DNA from: Echinicola jeungdonensis
Lineage (GTDB): Bacteria > Bacteroidota > Bacteroidia > Cytophagales > Cyclobacteriaceae
NCBI RefSeq assembly: GCF_030409905.1
Contig: NZ_JAUFQT010000002.1
Location: 124,001 to 188,000 of the forward strand
Reading direction: 5' to 3'
Length of the DNA stretch: 64,000 bases
This document shows positions 25,728-34,102 of this stretch, piece by piece (position 1 is the stretch's first letter; each line of letters opens with the position of its first letter). Made by a program: the position numbers and the translations under genes. The notes under the pieces are model-generated. The model worked only from the letters and a program-made list of their open reading frames with translations. It was not told where the DNA came from and made no database searches.

Positions 25728-27728
25728 ATGGATACCAAATTCCAAATCAATTATAAAAAGAAGCAAAGGTTCCCAGTAGCGAATCTATTCAAAACGATAA
25801 AAAAGCACTATCTGCTGCGATCAGCAGTTTTGTTGATGTTGCCATGGTTGGCCTCTTGTAACGATTACCTGGATATCGTTCCGGACAATGTTGCCACCAT
25901 GGATAATGCCTTCAAACTAAGAAATGAGGCAGAAAAATATTTATTCACTTGCTATTCCTTTTTACCTAAAGATGGAGATGGCTGGTACAATGCAGGTATG
26001 ATGGCAGGAGATGAAATTTGGCTGCCCCAATCCAATGATAGCCACTGGCATTCTGCCTTTAGAATTGCCTTAGGGCAACAAAACAAGGATGCCCCGCTTT
26101 TTGATGAATGGGCAGGACTTAGAAAAGGTGGCGGCAATGGTTGGTCACACCTTAAAATTTGGAGGGGAATCCGTCATTGCAACATCTTTCTGGAAAATGT
26201 ACAGGATGAAAGCAAAATTCCAGACCTGACCCTTTTTGAAAGAAAAAGGTGGATTTCAGAAGCGAAGTTTTTGAAGGCCTTCTACCATTTCTACTTGTTC
26301 AGAATGTATGGTCCCATTCCATTAATGAAAGAAAATGCTCCAATTGGAGAGCCCGAATTTAAAAGGATGCCAGTAGATTCCTGTGTTAATTATATGGCAG
26401 ATCTTTTGGACCAATCAGTGGTCAATCTTCCAAGCAAAATTACAGATGAAAATACCGAGTTGGGAAGGATTACCAAGTCTATAGCAAAGGCAGTGAAAGC
26501 CAAACTGTTGCTTTATGCGGCTAGTCCTTTGTTTAATGGAAACAGTGATTACGCCAATTTCAGGGATAAAGACGGAATGGCTTTATTCACCCCTGATTAT
26601 GACCCGACCAAATGGGAAAGGGCCAGGGATGCAATCAAAGAAGCTATAGATATAGCAGAGTCAAACGGACATGCATTGTATGAATATACAAATGATGTGC
26701 TGGACCTAAGTGATGAAATGAAAACCCAATTAAACATCAGGAATGCGGTAACTAATCGCTGGAGTGATGAACATGTTTGGGCCTTATCTAATAGCCAATT
26801 TATCAATCAAAACCTTTGTATGCCTCCTTTAGAAAGGGGAACACAATCAGATAGATTTATTTTACAAGGAGTATGGGCGGCACCGATAAAAATGGCCAAA
26901 ATGTTTTATTCTGAAAATGGAGTACCTATTGAGGAAGATAAAACTTTGAATTTTACTGATTATACTTCCATTAGGACTGCTGAGGAAAATGAAAGGTACC
27001 TTATAGAGCCAGGTTACCAGACTGCCAGACTTAATTTTGACCGTGAACCCAGATTTTATGCTGACTTGGGATTTGATGGAGGGATTTGGTATATGAAAGA
27101 TGGCAATGATACAGGTGCAGATGAGAATACCCTTTATTTGAAAGCAAAAAATTCTGAGGGTGCTGGTTTTGGCCATTTTACCAACTGGAACTCAACAGGA
27201 TACTATATTAAGAAACTAGTTCATTGGGAATCTACAACAAATGGTAACACCAATCCTAGTTGGGTGGTTTACCCATGGCCAGAAATCCGATTGGCTGATC
27301 TTTATTTAATGTATGCTGAGGCATTGAATGAGGTAGATCCCGGCTCCACCACTGCTATCGAATATTTGGATAAAATTCGGGAACGGGCTGGTTTAAATGG
27401 AGTGGTGGAATCCTGGAGCAATTATTCTAAAAATCCCAACAAATTTTCTACTCAGGATGGTTTGAGGGAAATTATTCATAGAGAACGATTGATAGAATTG
27501 GCTTTTGAGGGGCACAGATTCTGGGACCTAAGGCGATGGAAAAAAGCAGTTGAATACCTCAATGAAGATATTACCGGCTTTAACATCCTAGGTAAAACGA
27601 CTTCATCCTTTAACAATGAAAGGGTGGTTTTCAGTCAGAGTTTTATATCCCCAAGAGATTACTTCTGGCCTATAGGTAACTATGACACCAGAAGGAATCC
27701 AAATTTGGTAGAAAATCCAGGTTGGTAA
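25728..27728 (+). CDS. SusD-like surface glycan-binding lipoprotein (locus 1)
   Basis: A 666-residue SusD/RagB family lipoprotein that forms the lid over the SusC barrel. The lipobox is WLASC with Cys at about 45, preceded by an unusually long positively charged N-terminal region. No better start lies closer, so the ATG at 25728 is kept. Family stretches include NDYLDIVPDNVATMDNAF, RHCNIFLENV, EAKFLKAFYHFYLFRMYGPIPL, AKAVKAKLLLYAASPLFNG, IRLADLYLMYAEALNEV, YLDKIRERAGL and IIHRERLIELAFEGHRFWDLRRWKKA near the end. The last is the conserved helical tail of the family. It is 21 bases after SusC and 17 bases before the next lipoprotein, so all are one operon. Confidence 0.97.
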   Translation: MDTKFQINYKKKQRFPVANLFKTIKKHYLLRSAVLLMLPWLASCNDYLDIVPDNVATMDNAFKLRNEAEKYLFTCYSFLPKDGDGWYNAGMMAGDEIWLPQSNDSHWHSAFRIALGQQNKDAPLFDEWAGLRKGGGNGWSHLKIWRGIRHCNIFLENVQDESKIPDLTLFERKRWISEAKFLKAFYHFYLFRMYGPIPLMKENAPIGEPEFKRMPVDSCVNYMADLLDQSVVNLPSKITDENTELGRITKSIAKAVKAKLLLYAASPLFNGNSDYANFRDKDGMALFTPDYDPTKWERARDAIKEAIDIAESNGHALYEYTNDVLDLSDEMKTQLNIRNAVTNRWSDEHVWALSNSQFINQNLCMPPLERGTQSDRFILQGVWAAPIKMAKMFYSENGVPIEEDKTLNFTDYTSIRTAEENERYLIEPGYQTARLNFDREPRFYADLGFDGGIWYMKDGNDTGADENTLYLKAKNSEGAGFGHFTNWNSTGYYIKKLVHWESTTNGNTNPSWVVYPWPEIRLADLYLMYAEALNEVDPGSTTAIEYLDKIRERAGLNGVVESWSNYSKNPNKFSTQDGLREIIHRERLIELAFEGHRFWDLRRWKKAVEYLNEDITGFNILGKTTSSFNNERVVFSQSFISPRDYFWPIGNYDTRRNPNLVENPGW

Positions 27729-27745
27729 TTTTAAATCGAAATGCT

Positions 27746-28966
27746 ATGAAAAAATTGAATATATATAAAATTTTATTGCTGGCTTTTGGCCTAATGGGTG
27801 TTTTTGCCTGTGAAGAGGAACTTGGTTTTAAAGAACCATCAGGAAGTGACACCACTATTCCTGCTCAAATATCCAATGTCCAGGTTGAAAATCTCCCTGG
27901 AAAGGCAAGATTGACATATGATGTTCCTAACGACAAAAGCTTACTTTATGTAAAAGCGGTTTATACCTTGAATTCAGGGGAAACCATGGAGGTGCAGTCG
28001 TCTTTTTATGACAATTCCCTACTTGTAGAGGGGTATGCCGATACCGAGGAGCATGAGGTAGAATTGTATTCTGTAAGTAGAAATAATTTACTTTCTGAAC
28101 CTGTCAAAGTAACCATTAAACCTCAGGAAGCACCGATTTGGAGTGTTTTTGAAAGCTTGGAAATGGCCAATGCTTTTGGGGGCTATAATTTGACTGCGGA
28201 AAATCCTACTAAAGAAGATATCTCCATTTTGATATTAAAGGAAAATGTTCTTGGTGAATTTGAAGTAGATAATCAAAAGAGTGTATTTACTTCTGCAGAT
28301 GAGGTTGAATCCAAAATAAGAGGCTTGGATACCCTGAATTATGAATTTAAGGTGCTGGTAATGGATAAATGGGGAAATGCTACGGATACCCTTAACAAAA
28401 TAGTTAAACCAATTTATGAAACAGAATTGGACCCTGCTAATTTTGAAGCTTTTCCTTTGCCTGGAGATGCCCCCCAAGTTTCCAATGGGGCAAGACTTGA
28501 ATATGCCTGGGATGGAAGAATGCTTTGGCCCTACACCAGTTTCACCAATCAAAGTGCTGGCGGACCTGATCCCCATATTATCACTTTCGATACTGGAAAG
28601 GAAGCTAAGCTTAGCAGAATTTGGATAAGGGCTTATCCGGAATTTTGGTGGACTGCCTCACCTCAATGGTATTATTTGACAACATTGAAGCGGTTTGAAG
28701 TATATGGTTCCACTGATCCAAGTCTGAGCGGGGAACTGGATGACAGTTGGACCTTGATAGGATCCTATGAAGTGGAGAAACCTTCTGATAGTCCATATGG
28801 GGAAGATAATGCCCTAGACGATCAGGTAGCTTCACAAGGATTTAATTTTGAAGTTGATTTGGATGCTCCAAAAGTGAGGTATTTAAGGATCAGGTGTCTT
28901 GAAAACTGGGGCGGGGGAACCGCTCAAAGTATCAATGAGCTGAAAATTTATGGAGATCCAAGGTAA
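27746..28966 (+). CDS. DUF4959/DUF5126/DUF5000 surface lipoprotein (locus 1)
   Basis: A 406-residue lipoprotein of the type commonly found after SusD, and a likely auxiliary surface glycan-binding protein. I start it at the ATG 27746, which gives a clean signal peptide and lipobox (FACEEE). The upstream TTG at 27722 would overlap the SusD stop and is unlikely. The N-terminal part (about 25-120) is an Ig-like DUF4959 unit (IPAQISNVQVENLPGKARLTY), the middle (about 120-230) resembles DUF5126 (LILKENVLGEFEVDNQKSVF), and the C-terminal part (about 235-405) is a discoidin-like DUF5000 domain (LSRIWIRAYPEFWW, KVRYLRIRCLENWGGG, INELKIYGDPR). Domain names come from memory of the families. The binding role is inferred from position and fold. 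Confidence 0.88.
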   Translation: MKKLNIYKILLLAFGLMGVFACEEELGFKEPSGSDTTIPAQISNVQVENLPGKARLTYDVPNDKSLLYVKAVYTLNSGETMEVQSSFYDNSLLVEGYADTEEHEVELYSVSRNNLLSEPVKVTIKPQEAPIWSVFESLEMANAFGGYNLTAENPTKEDISILILKENVLGEFEVDNQKSVFTSADEVESKIRGLDTLNYEFKVLVMDKWGNATDTLNKIVKPIYETELDPANFEAFPLPGDAPQVSNGARLEYAWDGRMLWPYTSFTNQSAGGPDPHIITFDTGKEAKLSRIWIRAYPEFWWTASPQWYYLTTLKRFEVYGSTDPSLSGELDDSWTLIGSYEVEKPSDSPYGEDNALDDQVASQGFNFEVDLDAPKVRYLRIRCLENWGGGTAQSINELKIYGDPR

Positions 28967-28986
28967 TTATTCATGTTAAGGAATTT

Positions 28987-29020
28987 CCGGTCAAAATTTT
29001 GGTTTTTTGAATTTTGGCCG
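28987..29020. repeat. Hairpin between two surface lipoprotein genes
   Basis: CGGTCAAAATT and AATTTTGGCCG form an eleven-pair stem with one G-T pair and an eleven-base T-rich loop. No T run follows, so it may be an RNA-processing or stability element rather than a terminator. Confidence 0.4.
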
Positions 29021-29039
29021 ATCCTAAAAATATTCAATT

Positions 29040-30236
29040 ATGAAAAAAATAAATATAAATAGCATCATTGCCCAGCTACTTTTCATATTGGCACTTGGGA
29101 CCTTTGGTTCCTGTACCGACTGGGATGAGTTTAAGAAATATACCAAGGACGGTGAAATTCAATATTCTGGAAAGATTGATTCCATTAAAATATTTTCAGG
29201 AAAGGAACGGGTCAAGTTCAAAGGTGAAATGAATGCTGATCCAAAGATTGTGAAATACAAAATTTTCTGGAATGACTATTCAGATTCCGTTGAGTATAGT
29301 ATTGATAAAGTTTCAGGAGTATTGCCCATTGAACAGGTTTTTGAAGTGGATGAAGGAGTGAAAAACTTTGTGGCCATCACTTATGATGATGAGGGCAATG
29401 CTTCTGTTCCATCCAATGCAGTAGGTACTTCTTACGGAGATACCTACCGCAGAAAAATAAATAACCGTTTGATTGAGTCCTTTACCTTTAATCCAGATAA
29501 TACGATCATTAACTGGGCATTAATGGATCTTACTACGGGAGCCCAATTTACGGAGGTTAAATTACCAGTAAATGGAGAAATGAAAACCATCACCACTCCT
29601 GTAACCGAAAACCAAACGGTTCTGGAGGGGGTGACAACATCTACTGAATTTGAATACAGAACTATTTTCAAACCGGAGCCAACCAGCATCGACACTTTTG
29701 CAGTACCATATGCCCAAGAGGAATTCATTGTGGTGCCCCAGTTACAAAATCGTCAGGTCCCATTTATCGCCTCTGCTAGAGACGGAAGATGGGGAACTTT
29801 GGCTGACTGGATTACCAATGATGCCATCAAAATCCATAATGGCCATGGTGGCTGGGATGAATGGAATGGAAATATATTCAATGTAGAGTCTGGCTGGGGT
29901 GCGCCATCCATTACCAATGGAAAAATTTATCAGGTAATGGAACTTCCAGCAGGTACCTACACTTTCAAAATTGCAGATTTGTTAAGCACCAATCTTTTAG
30001 ATACTGATCAAACATATTTGGTAGTAGCTGCGGGTGAGGAATTACCTGATGTAGAGCAGGTTGATACAGCTATAGGATATACCCAGGTACATGGAGGAAA
30101 ATCCGTAGATCAACTAAAAGTTGAATTTACCCTGGAAGAACCAACTCAAGTAAGTTTGGGATATCTTACTTCGCAAGCAGGAGGAACTCCTGGTAAATTC
30201 TGTAACATTAGGGCATTCGATTTCTATATGAATTAA
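29040..30236 (+). CDS. DUF4998-type surface lipoprotein (locus 1)
   Basis: A 398-residue lipoprotein (lipobox FGSC, Cys at about 28). The N-terminal two Ig-like units (about 30-205) match the DUF4998 pattern seen in SusCD loci: DWDEFKKYTKDGEIQYSGKIDS, KIFSGKERVKFKGE, VKYKIFWNDYSDSVEY and EHVFEV-type strands. The C-terminal part (about 235-398) resembles a galactose-binding-like fold, with WDEWNGNIFNVESGWGAP, KIYQVMELPAGTYTFKIAD and ending NIRAFDFYMN. It is a probable surface glycan-binding protein. It is the last gene of the FecR-SusC-SusD operon, 73 bases after its neighbour, and is followed by a terminator at 30262. The ligand is unknown. Confidence 0.85.
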   Translation: MKKININSIIAQLLFILALGTFGSCTDWDEFKKYTKDGEIQYSGKIDSIKIFSGKERVKFKGEMNADPKIVKYKIFWNDYSDSVEYSIDKVSGVLPIEQVFEVDEGVKNFVAITYDDEGNASVPSNAVGTSYGDTYRRKINNRLIESFTFNPDNTIINWALMDLTTGAQFTEVKLPVNGEMKTITTPVTENQTVLEGVTTSTEFEYRTIFKPEPTSIDTFAVPYAQEEFIVVPQLQNRQVPFIASARDGRWGTLADWITNDAIKIHNGHGGWDEWNGNIFNVESGWGAPSITNGKIYQVMELPAGTYTFKIADLLSTNLLDTDQTYLVVAAGEELPDVEQVDTAIGYTQVHGGKSVDQLKVEFTLEEPTQVSLGYLTSQAGGTPGKFCNIRAFDFYMN

Positions 30237-30261
30237 CGTTTGGGGTTTTAATTGAAAAGGG

Positions 30262-30289
30262 TAGGCAGTTAATTGTCTGCCTTTTTTTG
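30262..30289 (+). terminator. Rho-independent terminator of SusCD operon 1
   Basis: Stem AGGCAG / CTGCCT with an eight-base loop and a seven-T tail, 26 bases after the DUF4998 stop. Confidence 0.88.
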
Positions 30290-30512
30290 TTTCTACCTAC
30301 CGGCATTTTATTTTACCCCAATAAAATGCCATGGACAGGTGATGCTAAAAGGAACCAACATAGGATAATGGGTAATTCCTGGATTTATTCTATTTATTGG
30401 TAGAATTGAAACCCAACTAATTTTTGGACGAAAATTCTCATGCTTAAAATTTCAAAGTTGGGTTGAAGACTCACCCATGGCTTGGAAGAGTTGAAATTGT
30501 TTTGAACCCTAG

Positions 30513-31170
30513 GTGATCGAAGAGGAGGTAAAAGCCAATGCAGACTATTGGGCAACCCCTCTTAAGGAATATGGCTGGATACGGTTAATTCCGGAGACCC
30601 AAATTATGCCAGCACTATCCTGGATAATCAAGAAGCTTCCACTTATATCAAAGGTGTTGGTTTCCAATGGGAAGCCAAATATGCTGTTGAGAAATTAAAT
30701 GAAAAATACCCTGAATATCCATTTATGCAAACAGCATCAGAATGGAGGAATGGAAAAATAATAGGGAGTCGGCTGAATATACCTGGTCCCTTATCAACAA
30801 ATACCTTAGTAATGGGACTAACAGTTCCATGTACTGGAGAAATATGATCCTGGATGAATCCGGAAGAAGTACCTGGGTCTAGACACAAAATATGATGATT
30901 TCCATCGACAAAGCTTCCGGGGAGATTACTTATAATCCTGAGTATTATCTGATGAATCATCTAAGCCATTATGATTTACTAGGCGCCAACCGTTTGAAAC
31001 CTACAGGTGAAGAGGATCATTTGGCTTTTGTCAATCCTGATGGAGAAAGGGTACTATTTGTCTTCAATATCGAACAAGAAGATAAAGAAATGACCATAGA
31101 AGTGGAAGGGAAAGTTTTGGAATTGACTGTCAAAGGAAATTCCATGAATACTTTTACCAGGGAAAACTAA
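30513..31170 (+). pseudogene. Decayed GH30 glycosidase fragment
   Basis: Pieces of the C-terminal half of a GH30 enzyme (glucosylceramidase/xylanase-type family) lie in several frames. GVGFQWEAKYAVEKLNEKYP and the following FMQTASEW resemble the end of the barrel. EYTWSLINKYLSNGTNSSMYW and NMILDESGRSTWV come next, then an in-frame TAG, then QNMMISIDKASGEITYNPEY, YLMNHLSHYDLLGANRL and a beta-sandwich end in frame to 31170. The N-terminal half including signal peptide and acid/base Glu is missing. At least two frame changes and one stop are visible, so this is true decay and not a single error. It suggests a former xylanase or beta-glycosidase gene of locus 1. Confidence 0.85.
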
Positions 31171-31192
31171 GCCAAAATTTTTCTTTAATTAT

Positions 31193-31230
31193 AATACCTT
31201 CCAGGTTTCCAAAAACTGGAAGGTATTTTT
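31193..31230 (+). terminator. Rho-independent terminator after GH30 remnant
   Basis: Twelve-pair perfect stem AATACCTTCCAG / CTGGAAGGTATT with an eleven-base loop and short T tail. The terminator survived although the gene before it decayed. Confidence 0.88.
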
Positions 31231-31834
31231 ATCCTCTGCCGAATAATTATTAGGGGGTATTAAGAGTAAATATAACCAGTATAATACCATACAGTTTTTC
31301 AGCTTTATTGGGGTACATTAGATTTTGATAGATAAAAATTTGGATATCCATGGTGTTGCCAGATGACAAATGGATTAAAAGTTGCAGCTTGTTTTAATTT
31401 CTTTTTGACCTTGTTGCTTCTTTTTAGTTCGATTTATCCTTGTTGGTAGGATTGTGGTTAATTATGCCTCAAAATAACCCAATTATGAAAAGATGTTTTA
31501 CTCCAGTAAATTCTATTATAAAATTTGGCTTTTGCCTAATCCAAAGCATTTTTTATTCAACATGCTATAATAATAGCTTGTTTCTCCAACCGATTTCAGT
31601 TAGGTCGGATATGACTAATTTTTGAAATCACCCAATGCCAAAACCTATGGCTTAGGGGTTGGATGATCGTTTTTGGACATTTTAAGGTACCGATGTGTCA
31701 GGTGAGCCCTTTTGGGATGTAAGAAGGATAAATTAACCTGTTGTCCTGTTTTCATTGATACTTTGAAATGGAATTAGTTCAATCTGCCAGTAAAAATTCA
31801 CATAATCAGAAGATTTTATTATTAAAGAAATACT
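31231..31834. other. Intergenic region upstream of the PL11 gene
   Basis: About 600 AT-rich bases. Short open frames here have no recognisable content. Presumably it holds the promoter of the rhamnogalacturonan lyase transcript. I see no clear -7/-33 pair. Confidence 0.4.
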
Positions 31835-34102
31835 ATGAGGATAAAAATTCTACTGTTTTTTGGTTTGCTATTAATGGCAAATGCTTTAAGTGCACAAAGA
31901 AAAATGGAAGCCCTGGACAGGGGCTTGGTGGCTGTACAATCTTCGGAAGGCATATTTGTGAGTTGGAGGATTTTGGGTGAAGAGTGGTACGGAGTTACCT
32001 ATAATCTATACCGTAATGGGGAGAAATTAAATACTGAGCCATTAGAGGTATCCAATTATTTGGACGATTCCGGATCCTTATCCTCCACTTATTCCGTAAA
32101 AGCCATCGTAAACGGTGAAGAGGAACCTCCATCAAAATCTGTTCAGCCATTATCTGAACAATACCTGGAAATCCCATTGGTATCAAGACCAGATGGTTAT
32201 GAACCTAATGATGCCACAACGGCAGATTTGGATGGAGATGGAGAGTATGAGATAATCCTTAAACGTATCATTAATGATTGGTCTGAGGAGGCCACACAAT
32301 TTGCCTATTTCGAAGCTTATAAAATGGATGGGACATTGATGTGGGATATAAATGTAGGTCCAAATATCATGTCTTCTTCAGCTGTAGAGATCAATATTGC
32401 AGCTTTTGATTTTAATGAGGATGGAAAAGCTGAAGTGTTCTTAAGGACATCAGAAGGTACAATTTTTGGTGACGGGACAAAAATAGGGGATACCGATGGC
32501 GATGGGAAGACCAATTACCGATACTCAGTGGTCCAGTCTCCCAATATGCAATATATGAACGAAGGGCCTGAATTCCTTTCCCTGGTGGATGGCGAAACCG
32601 GAGTAGAATTGGACCGGGTAGATTTTATTCCCAGAGGCAAATCTTCAGATTGGGGAGACAGCTATGGACACCGTGCTAATAAGTTCTTTTTTGGTGCGCC
32701 TTATTTGGATGGGAAAAAGCCCAGTCTGTTTATAGGTCGTGGAATTTATACGAAAACCGAAATGCGGACCTATGATGTGGTCAATAAGGAATTGGTTCTC
32801 CGATGGGAATTTAGTTCAGAAGATAATCCTGGATATGGTGGCCAGGGGAACCATAATATGACTATTGCTGATGTGGACGAAGATGGAAGAGATGAAATAG
32901 TTTATGGATCAATGACTGTGGATGATGATGGTTCGGGTTTGTACTCCACAGAATTGGGCCATGGCGATGCCATGCATGTGGGGGATTTAGATCCCTTTCG
33001 AAAAGGAATTGAGGTCTGGAGATGTCTTGAAAACTCTCCAATGTATGGAACTGTTTATCATGATGGTGCAACCGGAGAAATATTAATTCACGATGTTTTG
33101 GGGCGTGACTGTGGCCGGGCCATGGCTGCCAATATTTCGGATGAAGTAATGGGGGCAACACTTTGGGGCAGTACAACCAAATTTTCCGCAACAACTAAAG
33201 CTCCTGTGAGTTTAGAAACCAATTCAGTCAACTTTAGAATATACTGGGATGGGGACTTGTTAGAGGAATTGCTTGACCATAATTGGAATGGCTCTGGCGG
33301 AGAAGGAGTCATACAAAAGTCTGGGCATGGAAATATTTTTACTGCAACCGGAACCAATTCGAATAACTGGACAAAAGGTACCCCAGCGCTCCAGGCTGAT
33401 CTATTTGGGGATTGGAGAGAAGAGGTTATTTGGAGAACAACAGATAACAAAAAGATTAGGATTTATACCACAGTTGATCCAACTCCATTTAGGGTTTATA
33501 CATTAATGCATGACCATCAATATCGTCAGGCAATATGTTGGCAAATGTGCGGATATAATCAACCACCCCATACCAGTTTCTTTCTGGGCGAAAGAGAAGG
33601 AATAACGGTACCTCCTCCTCCAATGATAACTAATGGCCGGTTGGTATATAATGGCGGCGGTGTATGGGATAAAACATCTGCCAATTGGTTAAGAGATGGA
33701 CAAGTATCGACCTTTGAAGATGGAGACCAGGTCCTATTTGATGTGTCAAATGGGGAAAATGTAACCTTGGACTTAAGTGAAACGGTTTCCCCATCAAATC
33801 TTACCGTTAACTCATCAGGTAATTATACTTTAAATACTTCCACAGGCAAATTCTCCGGAAATATGCACCTTACTAAGCAAGGATCTGGAACATTTTCGGT
33901 GGAAGGCACTCATGATTTTAGTGGAGAAACTAAGGTATGGAATGGGCGCTTGGCCCTTGATGGAAACCTTACCAACAGTCCCGTTTTAGTTAATTTATTT
34001 GCTGAATTGGCGGCTAAAGGCCAATTGGGAAAAGGTGTTAATATGCGTCAGGGTTCAAGTCTCTTTGTGGGGGGGATCAGGTGTTTGGCAATCTGGATAT
34101 AA
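31835..34102 (+). CDS. PL11 rhamnogalacturonan lyase (5' part of a frameshifted gene)
   Basis: Secreted family 11 lyase that cleaves the rhamnogalacturonan I backbone by beta-elimination. The signal peptide is residues 1-20 (ending ALSAQ). An N-terminal FN3-like domain (RGLVAVQSSEGIFVSWR, YNLYRNGEKL) is followed by the eight-bladed propeller (about 100-600) with Asp-rich calcium loops DLDGDGEYE, DFNEDGKAE, DTDGDGKTN and DVDEDGRDE, and by GYGGQGNHNMTIAD, WRCLENSPMYGTVYHDG, DLFGDWREEVIWRT and LMHDHQYRQAICWQ. From about residue 605 a beta-strand-repeat region begins (VWDKTSANWL). The frame runs off at 34102 after a run of seven G (34069-34075). One extra G would join it to the downstream frame as one protein of about 1490 residues. 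The lyase domain itself is complete. Confidence 0.93.
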   Translation: MRIKILLFFGLLLMANALSAQRKMEALDRGLVAVQSSEGIFVSWRILGEEWYGVTYNLYRNGEKLNTEPLEVSNYLDDSGSLSSTYSVKAIVNGEEEPPSKSVQPLSEQYLEIPLVSRPDGYEPNDATTADLDGDGEYEIILKRIINDWSEEATQFAYFEAYKMDGTLMWDINVGPNIMSSSAVEINIAAFDFNEDGKAEVFLRTSEGTIFGDGTKIGDTDGDGKTNYRYSVVQSPNMQYMNEGPEFLSLVDGETGVELDRVDFIPRGKSSDWGDSYGHRANKFFFGAPYLDGKKPSLFIGRGIYTKTEMRTYDVVNKELVLRWEFSSEDNPGYGGQGNHNMTIADVDEDGRDEIVYGSMTVDDDGSGLYSTELGHGDAMHVGDLDPFRKGIEVWRCLENSPMYGTVYHDGATGEILIHDVLGRDCGRAMAANISDEVMGATLWGSTTKFSATTKAPVSLETNSVNFRIYWDGDLLEELLDHNWNGSGGEGVIQKSGHGNIFTATGTNSNNWTKGTPALQADLFGDWREEVIWRTTDNKKIRIYTTVDPTPFRVYTLMHDHQYRQAICWQMCGYNQPPHTSFFLGEREGITVPPPPMITNGRLVYNGGGVWDKTSANWLRDGQVSTFEDGDQVLFDVSNGENVTLDLSETVSPSNLTVNSSGNYTLNTSTGKFSGNMHLTKQGSGTFSVEGTHDFSGETKVWNGRLALDGNLTNSPVLVNLFAELAAKGQLGKGVNMRQGSSLFVGGIRCLAIWI

